Below, piece after piece: positions 45,578 to 57,923 of a stretch of 64,000 nucleotides of DNA (its first letter is position 1; each line of letters begins with the position of its first letter). Under the pieces are notes generated by a model. That model was given only the letters and a program-made list of their open reading frames with translations. It did no database searches and had not been told where the DNA came from. Position numbers and translations under genes: made by a program. Source of the DNA: Arcuatula senhousia (taxonomy: Eukaryota > Mollusca > Bivalvia > Mytilida > Mytilidae); the NCBI GenBank assembly GCA_963971305.1, contig OZ020305.1, forward strand, positions 3,629,001 through 3,693,000, read 5' to 3'.

Positions 45578-45984
45578 CACTGTTCTATCACCCTGAAAAA
45601 AAAAGATAAAAAATACATTAAGTCATTGAAGTGGGATGTTTAAAGTTTTCGGGAAATTAACAAAGACAAATAGGAAAAACACAGTTTTAACACCTTTTGT
45701 GCATAAAAAGAAAAATATCCTAATTATGACCAAAAACTATCACAACATTCCTTGAAAAATTTGCGATCTATTAATGTTTAATAAAGGATATGTCACGGAC
45801 TTTGTTTTGAATGTACGGTTTCATAAACATTCCCTTTACGTGTGAAAAATGCGATAGAATCTAAGTAAACATTTACGTTGCGTTTCATGACGTTCAGACG
45901 AATTTTTCAATTACAGGTAAATTATCGGTGACGTTGTTTTTAACGTAACGTCCCACCTTAAAGACATAGGTTTGTAAGAGATAA

Positions 45985-46100
45985 AAGAAGCAAAGTAGCA
46001 CTAATGGAGCATTCGAGTGTCAAAAGTGCGAAAGGGCAACGACGAAAATGGTAAACACGAACAAGAACAGCACAATGAAACGCATAATCTGTAATAGATA
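45985..46100 (-). repeat. Tail-family fragment, inverted
   Basis: 'actaatggagcattcgagtg', 'tcaaaagtgcgaaagggcaa' and 'aacaagaacagcacaatgaa' match the inverted 3' end of the tail. Upstream of gene B. Confidence 0.55.
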
Positions 46101-46149
46101 GATGTTGATCAAACAACATCAGTTCAAGCATAAAGCCGAAGTGACACGA

Positions 46150-47640
46150 AAACTTATTGTAATATCTACTGAGAAAAAAGTTTGTTTGTATCCCTATCTC
46201 TGCCAAAAGTACACATTATTCCGTGTCTTTCTAACCATGCAGGCACGATGTTTGCAATCGAATGTAACATATAACCGTATGATAATGTAAAAGGTGAAAC
46301 CCTCATACCTTTATAACAATATGTGACCGAGTCATTTTGAGATTTTAATACAAAACATTTTTATTAATATCATAAGGCCATATGAACGTAAAATCATTTT
46401 AATTTTTGGCGGTTTTTACATGTAATTTATAAACATTTTCGTGACTGTTAGTTATTTTATGATGTATTCTGGTCATGTTTCTGTCTCGTTGAAATCTCGT
46501 TTGGGAATAACTTTAAAATAATTTAAAATTCATATGAACTACAATTGCACATTTTGATTTACTAAAATATATGTAAACCAATAAATGTGTTAAAAAATTA
46601 TGAATATTTTCTGTACATTTTTAAGTCGTATATGCCCTAAATGGCCGGTGGATTCAGGTTACAATTTTAACAAGAGGGGTATTAATTGGTATCTCACGAA
46701 GAGATATTCCCTAGTTATTAATTTTAATCATCTTAGAAACATTTGAATATTTTTTTCCTCAAATAGAAAAAACAAAAACAAATTAAGTTTTACCCATCAT
46801 TTACAACAACAAAAAAGTACCAAAAACGGGTATACAACGATTAATTTTGGTTATGCTGTATATCGATATTTCAAGAAGTAACCTCTCATTAGCAGCATTT
46901 GAAGATCAAAATCCAAAGCATTGAACAAAAAGTACTCAAAAACAAAAAGTTTGAACAGAAAATTGGAAAATTTTGAAAATGATTTTATTTTGATTTAATG
47001 TGTTCATTCTTACTAAATGTATATTTTAGAAAGTATAAGATCAAGTTTTTTACTCTAAATTGATTTTTTTTTCATGATAAAGTAAAAAGTAGGCAAAAAT
47101 AACTTATACGGTCAAAACCTCTGTAACCAAATAAACACAATACCAATTTTTCTTAATACTCTTCTTTTGTAGGGTTTGAACATTGCAAAAATCAAGGTTT
47201 ATAGAAATATCATTTCTTATAATTTTGGCTATAGACCTTTAGGATATCTTTAAATCTGCATATTATGATCTGTGTGATTTATTTGACAAACCTATAAAAT
47301 GAGTATAAGCAGTCCTAAATAAAATATTATGCAAGTAGGAAATTATCATATAGACACGAAAAGTAAAAAATTATTTTGAAACCACTTTTTGAACAATATT
47401 GAGCAATAACGAGCTAAACGTCATTTCTACAGCCACTAATTATTCATATGTATAACTAAATGACTTAATGCAAAACGCCCGTGAAATCGACCTCCTGGTA
47501 GGCAAATATTGACCTTAAACAGATACTCTTTCTCAAACGGAATATGTTAAAGGTGGTAACATATTTAACAATAGGACAATCTGATGTGCTCTCTGTTTTA
47601 AACTTGTAAGAGATCATGATGTTCACGATTGTTCTTCTCC
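46150..47640. other. AT-rich intergenic DNA, nothing recognised
   Basis: About 1.5 kb without exons, RNA genes or a repeat family that I can support. Confidence 0.4.
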
Positions 47641-47644
47641 CTTT

Positions 47645-47800
47645 CACAACAAAGATTATATGCAGACCAGAAATGGAAATAAGAAACGCGAACTCAAATG
47701 GAAACAAGAAACAAGAGTGAAAACTCAGGTGCTCCGGAAAAGTAAGCTGTTCCTGTGTGCTATAGCACACCCGTCGTGCTGCTAATTTCCAATTCAACGT
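47645..47800 (-). repeat. Tail-family repeat, inverted
   Basis: 'gaaaactcaggtgctccgga', 'aagtaagctgttcctgtgtg' and 'ctatagcacacccgtcgtgc' are the reverse complement of the conserved 5' end of the tail. Confidence 0.65.
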
Positions 47801-47879
47801 AACAAAGCACAACATAACACACAGTAAAAATCTAATCAACAAAAGCTCAATTCTTTAGACAAAAAGACAACAAGGGAAA

Positions 47880-48070
47880 AATTGTGACAGATAGATGAAC
47901 TCTCTTGAGAGCACTCCTTGCTATTGACAGCTAGCTAAGGAGCATTTATGGACCAATGAAAAAACATCAAATATAATGTTTTTAAATCCGAATCAACACT
48001 TCAAACAATTAGATTTAGTGAAGCGTCTTCACACAAAACCGACACACTTGATGTTGCTTAAACAATTAAA
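47880..48070 (+). repeat. Dispersed repeat pair, copy 2
   Basis: 'gctattgacagctagctaag' and 'gtcttcacacaaaaccgaca' match 32380-32620 in order and strand. Confidence 0.5.
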
Positions 48071-48489
48071 CAAGTATAAAAAAGACAATAAGTATTTTTA
48101 AGAAAGCAACACATGATCTATATTTCTATCAAAGAAGACCCACTTCAAAGATTTTACCAAAATATTAAACTCGCTCACTCTACGTATACTAAATATTTTT
48201 AAGCCAGTTTTTTATTCTGAAAAAAATATTTATTTTTTTGGTGCTTTTTAAACTCTGTTTCCATAGAAATCAGGATAGGATATTTCCTTAATAATAAAAG
48301 ATCTAGTGTACACTTATATTTTTCAATGAAAGAATGGAAGAATTATTTTTGAGATATTTCAATTTGTGATATTTGTGATGTCATTATCTGTTTACCATAA
48401 AAGAGTTAGTTAAAGAATCTGACGCCCAAAAAATTACAAACCCTTTTGTATCTTTTAACATACATGAATCAATGTTACTTTCATTTCGA

Positions 48490-48845
48490 ACACACGTGAA
48501 GGTTAGCACTGCTGGTGGAGTTTTAATTCCCCGAGGATAGCCCGCTCCGGCACCAACACTTTTGAGTTGGAGAAAACATCAAAGCTTTAAATTATCCGTC
48601 TAAATTTCAAAATTGTCTAAACCCTTAGGTTCTTCCTACCCCAGACATAGAGTGATTATCTTAGTAATAATTAGGTTCCCCAGTTTGGTATTTTTGGTTT
48701 ACTGATCTATGCTCTTCATATACATATAGTGTTTGGCATTTTCAATATTTTTGGTAGAGCGCCTCTGATGAGTCTTGAAGAGACGAAACGTGCGTCAGGC
48801 GTAGCAAAATTTATTGTCTGGAACATTGTTGTCATTTGTATTTCA
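48490..48845 (+). repeat. Ribozyme-block repeat, best-preserved copy
   Basis: Runs from 'gttagcactgctggtggagt' through 'cactt ttgagttggagaa', 'ggttcttcctaccccagaca', the hammerhead (48759-48802) and 'tgtctggaacattgttgtca'. Other blocks: 28690-28930, 53340-53620 (+), and inverted ones near 11040 and 61760. Confidence 0.75.
48759..48802 (+). ncRNA. Hammerhead ribozyme, intact core
   Basis: Stem I gcgcct (48759-48764), ctgatga (48765-48771), stem II gtcttgaagagac (48772-48784), gaaa (48785-48788), short stem III cgtgcgt, cleavage C at 48796 (GUC), and aggcgt (48797-48802), which pairs fully with the first strand counting one G-U pair. All catalytic core bases of a type I hammerhead are present. 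Such minimal-stem-III hammerheads are known from Penelope-like elements and small retrozymes. Expected cut: after 48796. Confidence 0.85.
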
Positions 48846-48904
48846 AACTTTTTATCAGCTAACATTTGTGGATCTGTTTTGCTGCATAATCATTATAAAT
48901 TCCG

Positions 48905-49330
48905 GTAATTAAAACAAAATCTTCCCAAGATATATGTTTCGAATAGTCATACAAAAAAATACGACAAAAGAGACGATTTTAAATTTCAAATTATTAGGTT
49001 TCATATCCACCTCACCAGTACATGTATATGGGTTGTATATTTTACAATTTATTCGATATACCAGGGCTTGTACTTTATTCTCAGAATTCTTACACGACAA
49101 CGTTGTCTCCATGACTGGCTTTTAGACCAAGGTTATAAGAAAATACGCCTCATACGGTCTTTTCAAAAGTTTTTCTTTCGATGTCAGCCACTAATAGCTA
49201 AAGTTGAAATGAATCATGATTGTTTCAATAGGTTGTGACAGTTTGCTGTAATGAGATGGTCACCTCTCTTTTTCCCTATTGTGTCTCACAACCGTGTTGT
49301 GTTTTGTGATCTTGGATTTTTCTGGTATTT
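48905..49330 (+). mobile_element. Penelope-like RT thumb scrap and module start
   Basis: The + frame near 48970-49090 reads VYGLYILQFIRYTRACTLF, parallel to PAYGVYISQLIRYA in the 38.4 kb copy. Further on 'ctattgtgtctcacaaccgt' matches the start of the module copy at 62345. Degenerate. Confidence 0.55.
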
Positions 49331-49882
49331 ATTTGCCTTGTTTTGTTTTTTGTTATTAAATGTATGAAATTGATTATCCCAGTTTGGTATTTTTGTTGTA
49401 ACCTTTATAGAAACTTCATGTGATGAAAAAAGAGATTGTGATCTTTTAATAATATACATTGGTCATTCATTCATTCTGAGATAGTGTTTTCAACTGTAGG
49501 TCATTGTTGTACATTGTAACGATGAGTTTTTATTGTTTGATGACTTTTTATTATTATTTTTTTAAATTCAAATGCTGCCGGTTGTCGTTTGTGTTAGATT
49601 TGATTTTATACAGGTGCTAGTATATTCGAATCACTCTTTGTGAAAAACGTAGCCTAAACTTAAACACCACGAGCTGTCGCAGAAATTTTAAGAAAGCCTC
49701 TTGTGAAAGCCGGGCTTGACCTTTCTGCTTTTTAAATCGTGACGTACGAACGAACAAACATACACAGAGCATTTGAAAAAGAATCATTACAGCATATTTA
49801 AACAAAATATCTTATATTTCTGAAAATCTTTTTTACAATTAAATTACGTTAGTTTAATCCCCTGTAGTTAAATGCTTCGCAA

Positions 49883-50074
49883 CACTGTAAAAATGGTGTT
49901 TAGAATTTAAACATTTTTAAAACATGTTTAGCCCTAAAGGCGTTTAGGATTGTGTTTAAAACCTAAACGCGTTTAGAAATTTAACATGTTTAGAAATTTT
50001 TGGCATAGAAAAAAAAGCGGGACAAAAATGTGTTGAGGATTATGTTAAGGATCTAAACACCTATTTTTACAGTG
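49883..50074. mobile_element. 192-bp MITE with CACTGTAAAAA ends
   Basis: The left end 'cactgtaaaaatggtgttta' is inverted at the right as 'taaacacctatttttacagtg' with one mismatch. The interior contains repeated 'gtttag'/'cgtttag' motifs. No frame. It ends only 45 bases before the next element. Confidence 0.78.
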
Positions 50075-50119
50075 AAGACATTAAATGTTTGTAATAAAGA
50101 ACGCAATAAAAACGTTATG

Positions 50120-51237
50120 TTAAGGTAGCACCATACAAAAGTGCTAAAATTTTATCAAAATTTTAATTTATAACTTTTTCAATACTATAAAATGTCCTTT
50201 ATCTAATGGTGCAAAAATATTTTAAGTACACCTAATAATTAATGAGCTATGGTGATGATTAAAAAATCAAAACAAATGCACATGTAATTTAAGCTGTCAA
50301 TAAACCATGGAGGTTGGTCTTATCTATAACAGCTGGAAAGTTTTATGACTTTTGACCAGTCATTTGAAGTGAAATAAGTTAAATGAATAAGATGGACAAT
50401 AAAAAGTGGAAACATCTGGTCAGTGAAGGAGGAGTCTTGCCCTTTACAGTTAACAACTGACCTGAGATAATGTCAATTTGATGTAATATTTCCCGCAAAT
50501 TCTTAATTAAGTGTAGGGGGTTGTGCATTTTGGGCTATATTTAATGTTTGTGTGGATGAAACTAAGATTTATAGGTCAAATAAATGTTGATTTATGATGA
50601 TCTAAGAATCCTACAGTGCTCCCATGGTAGAATCATGCCATTTGATCTAGTAAATGGGGCTCAAAGTAGGAAATTAATAATTTTGGGGTTTTTCCACTTT
50701 CATTTTTCAAGAGAAAAGTAAAGTTTGATTGAATTTAGCTCCCACATGAGTACCCCAATGTGGCTGGTTTTTGGATATGTTATTCCAAGGTCTATTATCA
50801 ACAAAACCGTGTCTCAGATTTTAGATTAAAGCTTCAGAAAATATTTTATGGCACATTGAATAGAGTGACCCCTTATGCAATAAAGCATTGTACACAAAAT
50901 ATTGCTTTATTGGAGAATGGAATGTGATAGGAAAATTCTGAGACACGGTTTTCAAGGTCATGCTGTGTTGCTTCAGATTAAATCAATGATAAAGAGATAT
51001 TTGTAATGCTAGGAGAGCTAATTTCATTTGAGTCAGTTGTGTTGAAATTTTTAATTTTGAACAGTAATTCCATCTGTTATACATTATAGTTAATTTTTGT
51101 AGACATCATCATAAAGGGTTACATTTCCTCTTTCAAATGATGTCTCATTTATTAAAATTGGTAATATAATAAGAAAGTTATGCAAGTTTAAAGTGTGATG
51201 GTCGGACTAAAACAACCTTTGTATGGTGCTACCTTAA
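50120..51237. mobile_element. 1.1-kb TTAA-flanked inverted-repeat element
   Basis: Left: ttaa (50120-50123) then ggtagcaccatacaaaag. Right: ctttgtatggtgctacc then ttaa (51234-51237). The inverted repeats are about 17 bp and the flanking TTAA pair is the target duplication of piggyBac-type transposases. The interior has no long frame, so it is a non-autonomous copy. Confidence 0.82.
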
Positions 51238-51779
51238 GTAGTAAGAATCTACAAAATGTAGTTTAAAAAAATAAATATTTTCATACTTTTATAAATGTAC
51301 GTTCAATAAAAATCAATCGACGAGCTTTAAATCAAACACTAATTCTATTCTCACATAAATGTATTGAATACTGAATAAATCCAAACAAAGTAAACAAACC
51401 TAGTTTAACACGTTGTTTAAGACCTGAAGTGGTAAATAATAATTACTAAATAAATAGCGTCACCATAAATTTAATAAAAATACTGCTTGAACAGGAGATG
51501 TTTACTCTGACCATTAAGCATTACAGAAGGGGGCTTGTTTTTTTATTTAGTCAGAAAAACATTTTCTGAGCAGTGCGTGGAAATTTCTTTTAAAGCTCCG
51601 TCACAGAATCTTGTTTTCATTAATAACACTATTTTATATGGCAGACATACTTCCTCGGAGTATTTTTTCCTAAGCTCTGATGCAAGAATACTTTTTTCAT
51701 CACAAATCAGATTAAGAATTTTTTTATGGAAAAATGTTAAAATTGTCGATCCCTTTACAGCGTGAGATGCTCTTAGGTT

Positions 51780-51960
51780 GGGTGCACCATTAAACATTGT
51801 TTAACCCACCATTTCATTTGAAATACATTTACAAAGTCACAACAATTGCGATCTATAACTGTTCCGGTGTGTCTTCAATGTTTTGTCTTTTCTCTTGGGC
51901 ATTGAGATTGATCATGCAAGTTCGGTAACTTTGTAATAAATTTATCGATCGGAAATTTTT
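51780..51960 (+). repeat. Penelope-like family module, diverged
   Basis: 'tttaacccaccatttcattt', 'gaaatac', 'tgttccggtgtg' and 'gggcattgagattgatcatg' follow the module order of 2040-2305. Confidence 0.55.
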
Positions 51961-52124
51961 ATAACAAAAATATGGTAAATTCGTGTCAGACAATTCTGAC
52001 GACCAGGCTTGTGATTACCGTCCGGGAGCTCGGATCATCTCAGTACATCGAATGTCATAACTAGTTTAACCGAATGTTGTGAGATAGAAAAAAACCTTAA
52101 AACCTTAACCTTAAACCATAACCG

Positions 52125-52235
52125 CGAGCAGTGCCAAATGGCCTTGTTGAAGGCTGCTGGCGGTTGTCCATTGTGGTTTTTCTAAATTGCCGTTTAAGTG
52201 TCGCGTACACTTATTCCACATCTCTTTATTTTCTA
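52125..52235 (+). repeat. Dispersed repeat (family of 470-610)
   Basis: 'cgagcagtgccaaatggcct', 'aggctgctggcggttgtcca' and 'gtgtcgcgtacacttattcc' match 470-610 and the inverted copy at 60490-60610. Confidence 0.65.
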
Positions 52236-53339
52236 TTAAAAATCAGTAGACGTAAAACATCACAAAAGCAAACCTCACAATATACAAGCAAACTCACATT
52301 ATAACAACCACAACCAGCAAGGTGTCTTCAAGTCGAAATGGAGTGAGCTCAGATGCTCTGGATGAATAAGCAGTTCTTGTGTAAAATATCCGCAAAGTTG
52401 TACAAAGCCATCTTCACAATGCATGAATTGTTTTACCATACATGGACATTTTCCAGATTTCTGCTTATAATATACAGATATGTGCCAAAAGTATTCGATC
52501 ATTTCAAATTTTTCCATTGGTTTTATGTCAAATCAAAATAATCGAAAAAAAAATATACTGGGGACATCTCAGAACTGATTCCGAAAATTTTTCATTAGAA
52601 TATTTAGAAATACTGAAATTTCCTTTGTTCTAATTAGTTTTTTTTTCTTCTATGGTTGTAATTTAAAATGGTATTTGTTTAAATTTGTATCAAGATTTTA
52701 TAAAACAAACTATTTCCAAAGAATCATAAGTAACTGTTTATGTCATAGATATTGTTACATGTATCACAAAAGTATTTTTTATTTTATTTCCATACTTCGA
52801 TTTTTTTAAAGTTCGCCAATAAACTTTAAATAATAACCTATTTAACGACGAAAATCATAAAAATCTGTCAAAAAATGGCTTCACAATAATGTTTCCTCAG
52901 ACTTTCTTACCTTATTTTGTAATCCAACTATGCATTTTTAATGATAATATATCTATACAACGAATATCACAGTCACTTAATCGATATGTGGACGAGAAAA
53001 AAATGGTTTCTTGATAGATAGGAATGCCTTTATCATGCAATACAAAAATGTTATATTAAATAGCTACATTTTGTACATCGTATTTGACTTTTATAAAATG
53101 ATAAATGACTTGAAAGTTATCTTAAGTCATTTTACCCACGAAAATAAACTGTTTTTTTTATAATAAGTTAATACGTTACATACATGACTATTATTTTGGA
53201 TACGATTTACACACAATTATTATTCCTCGGTTCTCTGAATTATCATTAAGTTTTTGATTCCGGTGTTGAACTATTTGACCGGCCATTAGTTTTTGACTAT
53301 TACTCATCTCCACAATTTGACCTGCAAATAATTTTTACT

Positions 53340-53620
53340 TATAATTGCTCATCTCCAACACATCAAAGCTGTAAATTATCCGTTCAAATTTCAAAATTGT
53401 CTAAACCCTAAGGTTCTTCCTACCCCAGACATCATCTTAGTAATAATTTGGTTCCCCAGTTTGGAATTTTTTGGTTTTATTGTTATATGCTCTTCATAAT
53501 CATAATATAGTGTTTGGCATTTTCAATATTTTGGTAGAGCGCCTCTGATGAGTCTTGAATAGACGAAACGTGCGGCAGCCGTAGCAAAATTAATTGTCTG
53601 GAACTTTGTTGTCATTTTAT
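53340..53620 (+). repeat. Ribozyme-block repeat with mutated hammerhead
   Basis: Same layout as 48490-48845 ('ggttcttcctaccccagaca', 'tgtttggcattttcaatatt'). It ends right where a pearl-like fragment starts. Confidence 0.7.
53539..53582 (+). ncRNA. Hammerhead ribozyme, cleavage triplet mutated
   Basis: ctgatga and gaaa are intact and stem II (gtcttgaatagac) folds, but the cleavage triplet GUC reads GGC (53574-53576) and stem I closes with agccgt in place of aggcgt. Predicted inactive. Confidence 0.75.
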
Positions 53621-53630
53621 TTGTCTTTCT

Positions 53631-55310
53631 TAGCTTCCCCGTAAAATGCCATTTGAGTCTATGCCATCACCATGCCCCCGTCTTTGTCTATCATCGTCTG
53701 TTGACTGTCCTTCGTTGTCGTGCGTTGTCTGTAAACAATTCCAAAAATCTGTTCCTCTAAACCTCAAAACCAGGTTGACAGAAACTTTCAGCAATGACAT
53801 GTTGGCAATGAAAGCTTCTCATTTATATTCAAATAAACATTAAGAAAACTAAATCTATTGTTTTTAACAATTCAGGAAAGTTATATAACAGAACATTCTA
53901 TATTAACAATACCCCAGTTGAAAGAGCAAATGGTTACAAATATTTAGGCATATACTTTAGTGCAAATGGTAACTTCTCATGTGCAAAACAAGATTTACAT
54001 AACAGAGGTTTAAAGGCATTTTTCAAGTTCAAAAGAAGTTTTGACTTTCATAAACCAAATTTTAAAACTCTATCTCACATTTTTGACCATACTGTAAAAG
54101 CTATACTGTTATATGGAAGTGAGATTTGGTCAATAGACCTAGGTAATAAAACAAATAAAAACGAAAATATCTTTTACTAATTATGTAAAAATCTAAAACA
54201 AGAAAATATTCACATTAAATTTTGCAAATACTCTCTAGAGGTGGGGAAAAATACCTCAAATTCAGCAATAATAGGTGAATTAGGAAGGTATCCACTTTTG
54301 CTAGAGGGATTTCTGAACGTTTTTAGGTACTATAAACATCTAACAAAGTATAATGATTTGTTTCTTTCAGAAGCGTTAATTGTATCAAAATCTTTAAATG
54401 ATAATAATAAAAAGAGTTGGTATGCATACCTAGAGAACTTATCTAAATATTTCAAAATAGATTTGAAGACTTTAAAATATTCAAAGATTAACATATCCAA
54501 TTCGTTAATATATAAAAAACTAAAAGAAAAATACAATCATCTATGGAAATCAGATCTATTTGATGATAGAGAAGGTAGCCATGGAGGAAATAAGCTAAGA
54601 ACATTTAGATTATTTAAAAATTCGATATCATTGGAAAAATATCTATTTATTCTAAAAGGGGATGAGCGTAGACTATTTACTAAATTTAGGGCTAGTGCCC
54701 ATAATTTAGAAATAGAAAGGGGTAGATATTTTGGGGTGGAATTAAATAGTAGATCATGTAAATTATGTGATGGGGGAAAAGAAGACGAAAAACATTTTCT
54801 TCTGCTGTGCCCAGCATTACATTCTTCACGTGAATATTATATTAATGAAATAAATAGTATTAATAAAAATTTCAAAGATTTGGATAATAATTCCAAACTC
54901 ATATGGCTTATGTCATCAGAAGACACAAAAATTATAAAAATAACCAGTAAATTACTCTTTCAATTATATGGAGAGAGAAAGGCATTTATAAATAACATAT
55001 AATAGTCGATCTATAGGTTAATCTCCTGTGGTTCACCCATCTCAATAGAAACAATATTTATGTTTGTTTTTGTTTTTTTTTTCTTCTTCTTTATTATAAC
55101 AATCAATGTAATTATACTTTAATCATTGTATTTGATTCTATTTGTAATTTATCAGCCCAAGTAATTTGGGCGTCTTGATTGACAAATAAAGCATCTTGTC
55201 TTGTCATTTATAGGGATTTGATAAAAAAAAACATGACTGCTGTTACTAAAAATTGAACATATGGTAAAATCATATAAAATGGCACATATTCCATATTCTT
55301 TTGTTTTTAA
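53631..55310 (+). mobile_element. Pearl-like element remnant, split by a LINE
   Basis: The 5' part (53631-53800) has the 'gccatttgagtctatgccat' start, a (gtc)-rich stretch and 'aacaattccaaaaatctgtt'. The 3' part after 55206 resumes with 'acatgactgctgttactaaa', which in copies 2 and 3 directly follows the 5' region (there 'acatggccgccgttactaaa'). Confidence 0.65.
53800..55206 (+). mobile_element. LINE 3' portion: reverse transcriptase thumb to C-terminus
   Basis: Frame from about 53833: INIKKTKSIVFNNSGK, then GYKYLGIYFSANGNF and KAILLYGSEIW (RT thumb and connection), a stop at 54178, then a long open frame (54241-55002) with LRTFRLFKNSISLEKYLF, FTKFRASAHNLEIERGRY and the knuckle CKLCDGGKEDEKHFLLLC. 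It is 5'-truncated, as LINEs usually are. The 3' end is 'gacaaataaagcatcttgtc' plus ttgtc. The long frame shows it is the youngest LINE in the window, though still dead. Confidence 0.75.
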
Positions 55311-55609
55311 TATTATTTCAGAGTTTGGCTTTAGTGCCGTGAGGAGGTCGTAGAAAGCTTCCCTGTGCTTCAGTTGTATGCCGAGTACTGGAATATGTGT
55401 TGGAAAGACACAGTTTACATATTTCCAAAATTTGACAAAGTTTGGCTATATTTCTTTAAAATTTGATAAATTTATCTGTTTAGTCATTGTTGTAATATTT
55501 TTTGGCTTCTGTTTTTGTTTTATCAAATCTAATATTCTACCGGTTTTCCATGTTTTCTTCTCGATGAAGGCGCTTCAGACGCAGTGAAATTTGGCTGTTG
55601 TACATTTAA

Positions 55610-57660
55610 CAAAATTATTTCAATATGTGGATCGCAATGCCTTCCCTCTATGATAGAATTTGATTTATAAGATAGCAGACTTTATAATATTGATTCTTAC
55701 AATTTTATCAAATACATAATCGTTTTTTAAACATGAAAAAAATATTTTTTCTCCCGAATTTAAATGCACCTTTTATGCATATAAACCGAAACAAATGGAC
55801 AGTAGAAAGCACTAAGTAATATACAGCGATTGACCAACACCCCCTTTTAATAATGAAAAGAAACAAAATAGACAAAGTGAAATTTGGACCCTAGGATATC
55901 CACACAGAGGAGAAAAAATCCATTTCTCGATATAAAACAACCAATAATTGCAGAGTAGCATAGAAAAACCCAGTAGCTGATTTTGTGTGGGAGCGGTGAG
56001 GCAAAGGTTTAAAATCACAAAATAATATGATAGGTGGTTATCAACAAAGAGGATAAATATCAGTACGGTAACATGTGGTTAAAATTATAATGATTTAGGA
56101 TTCTTAAATGCATTGAATAGAGAAAAGTTACATAACAATACTTAAAAGAAATGGTAATATAACACTACAACTTAAACATGACATAACTTTTGTAGTCATC
56201 CCTTATTAATTTGTATTTTTTCTTTTGCGTATTTTTTAATACGATGTAAAATTAAGCCTTACTTTAAATCGACGTGTTTCACTTACAAAGAAAAAAAAGA
56301 AAAAATACATGTAATAAACAATGTTAGAGGTAGGTAAACAAAAGTTATGAAAAAGGAAAGAATAAAGTAATTAAAAACGATTTGTCCCATTTCAAAAGCA
56401 ACTTTAAAACTTTCCAAATTGGTATTAAAAATTCGTTTATGTTTAAACGATATACGTTACTCAATGTGCTTGCATTTATAAATTTTATCAAAATTGGCTA
56501 TAGACTAATTTGGAAAACTTAAATTGCAGATAATTAAACATATAAAACATGATTAAAAATCATAAAGCAACAATTGCCGCGTCTTTTAGAACAAATGAAC
56601 ATTTCAATAAAAGTTTGTTGATTTGGTGTACAGTATAACAAAAAAGATTTACCATATTATAGTAACATATCAATCATATAAAACACCATTAAATCTCGGA
56701 CCTCAACCCAATGACCACAAAAATTCCCATGCATATCACCAAAGCCACATAGTGAATTGCATGTATTTATTGCAATTATCTTGCTTAATAAGATAAAAAT
56801 GTAAATAAGATTTTTGTTACATGTTTCTTGCTTAAATAGATCAAATTGAAAATGGTTTTACTTACCACAATTCATGTAAATCTTTATTTTACACCTGTCA
56901 TATTGTCCATGCTATATAAGCGAAAATCTCTTTACATTAAAATCAACTTTACACTAGTGTTAAATTTCATCACGGACAATGGTGTCTCAATTTAAACAAA
57001 GACAAACAATGTGTTATTTAATCGTTTATAAATCATTTTATATCATATATTCATATTGCTAGACCTTTAAAATTATTGTTAATATACAGGTAGACTGACC
57101 ACTAGCGATTACGAAATTTTTTTATGGTTTGCTAGCTAAATATAGTGAAAATTGTTGAATGGAATTCCTTTGCGATTAACAAAAGATATCATATTTAATT
57201 CCGTATTTAATATGGATCAAAGACATGACTTAATACAGTTTTCTCTTGCAACATGTGTTAAAATTCTTCTTTTTTTTTCAAAGCAGCGTCATGCGGTAAA
57301 CGGAAATAAACTTTTATTTGGTTATGCATGTTTGTGGTCTCAGTTTCCCATTGATTTAATTCTATCTGAGGCCTGAAATTTTAAACTTACAAACAAAAGA
57401 TTAAATACAACGTTTGTTTTTTTTCAATAGAAATGAAATATAATGTGAATCAAAAATATAAACTTTCATTTTTAACTCGATCTTAAAATTCTATTGAACT
57501 TTTCGTTTTGTTAGAAAACCCCATTTTCTGTTTATAGAAAAAAAATAGAATATCATAGTTTTGGGTCTTACCTTAAGTTGTATACAGGAAATATTGCAAC
57601 ATATGTTTAAGATACGTTCGTAATATTTTATCATAATTATGTTTTTGAACATATGTTTAC
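55610..57660. other. AT-rich intergenic DNA, nothing recognised
   Basis: About 2 kb with only short frames on either strand. No repeat family seen apart from A/T runs. Confidence 0.4.
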
Positions 57661-57670
57661 CTTACCAGGC

Positions 57671-57839
57671 TTACGTTTGGTGCCGATATGATAAATATAT
57701 GTTTAACACATGCCAAACATATCGTTACAGAAACCTTTAAATTTAAGTGAGTTAGGCATTTGCAATACAATTTAAAAAATAATCATTTTTTTTCTATAAC
57801 AATATAACATGTGTTTGTCATATGGGCACCAAACGTAAA
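57671..57839. repeat. Inverted repeat pair around 'acgtttggtgcc'
   Basis: ttacgtttggtgccgatatg at the left and catatgggcaccaaacgtaa at the right form 20-bp arms (one mismatch) 127 bases apart. The surroundings repeat acatatgttta several times. Class unclear. Confidence 0.6.
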
Positions 57840-57923
57840 GTGAACATTATAATTTACGTGATGATAACATTATGTATGTACAAACATATGTTTATCATAT
57901 TATGTTTGTGTATCAAATTTCTT

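Noticed and set aside
54241..55002. The 253-codon frame as a possible host gene
   Set aside because: Cysteine knuckle and RT-connection motifs, the preceding RT thumb code and the LINE tail show it belongs to a retrotransposon.
55555..55595. 'ctcgatgaaggcgcttcagacgcagtg' as a further hammerhead
   Set aside because: CUGAUGA and GAAA are not present in a foldable arrangement.
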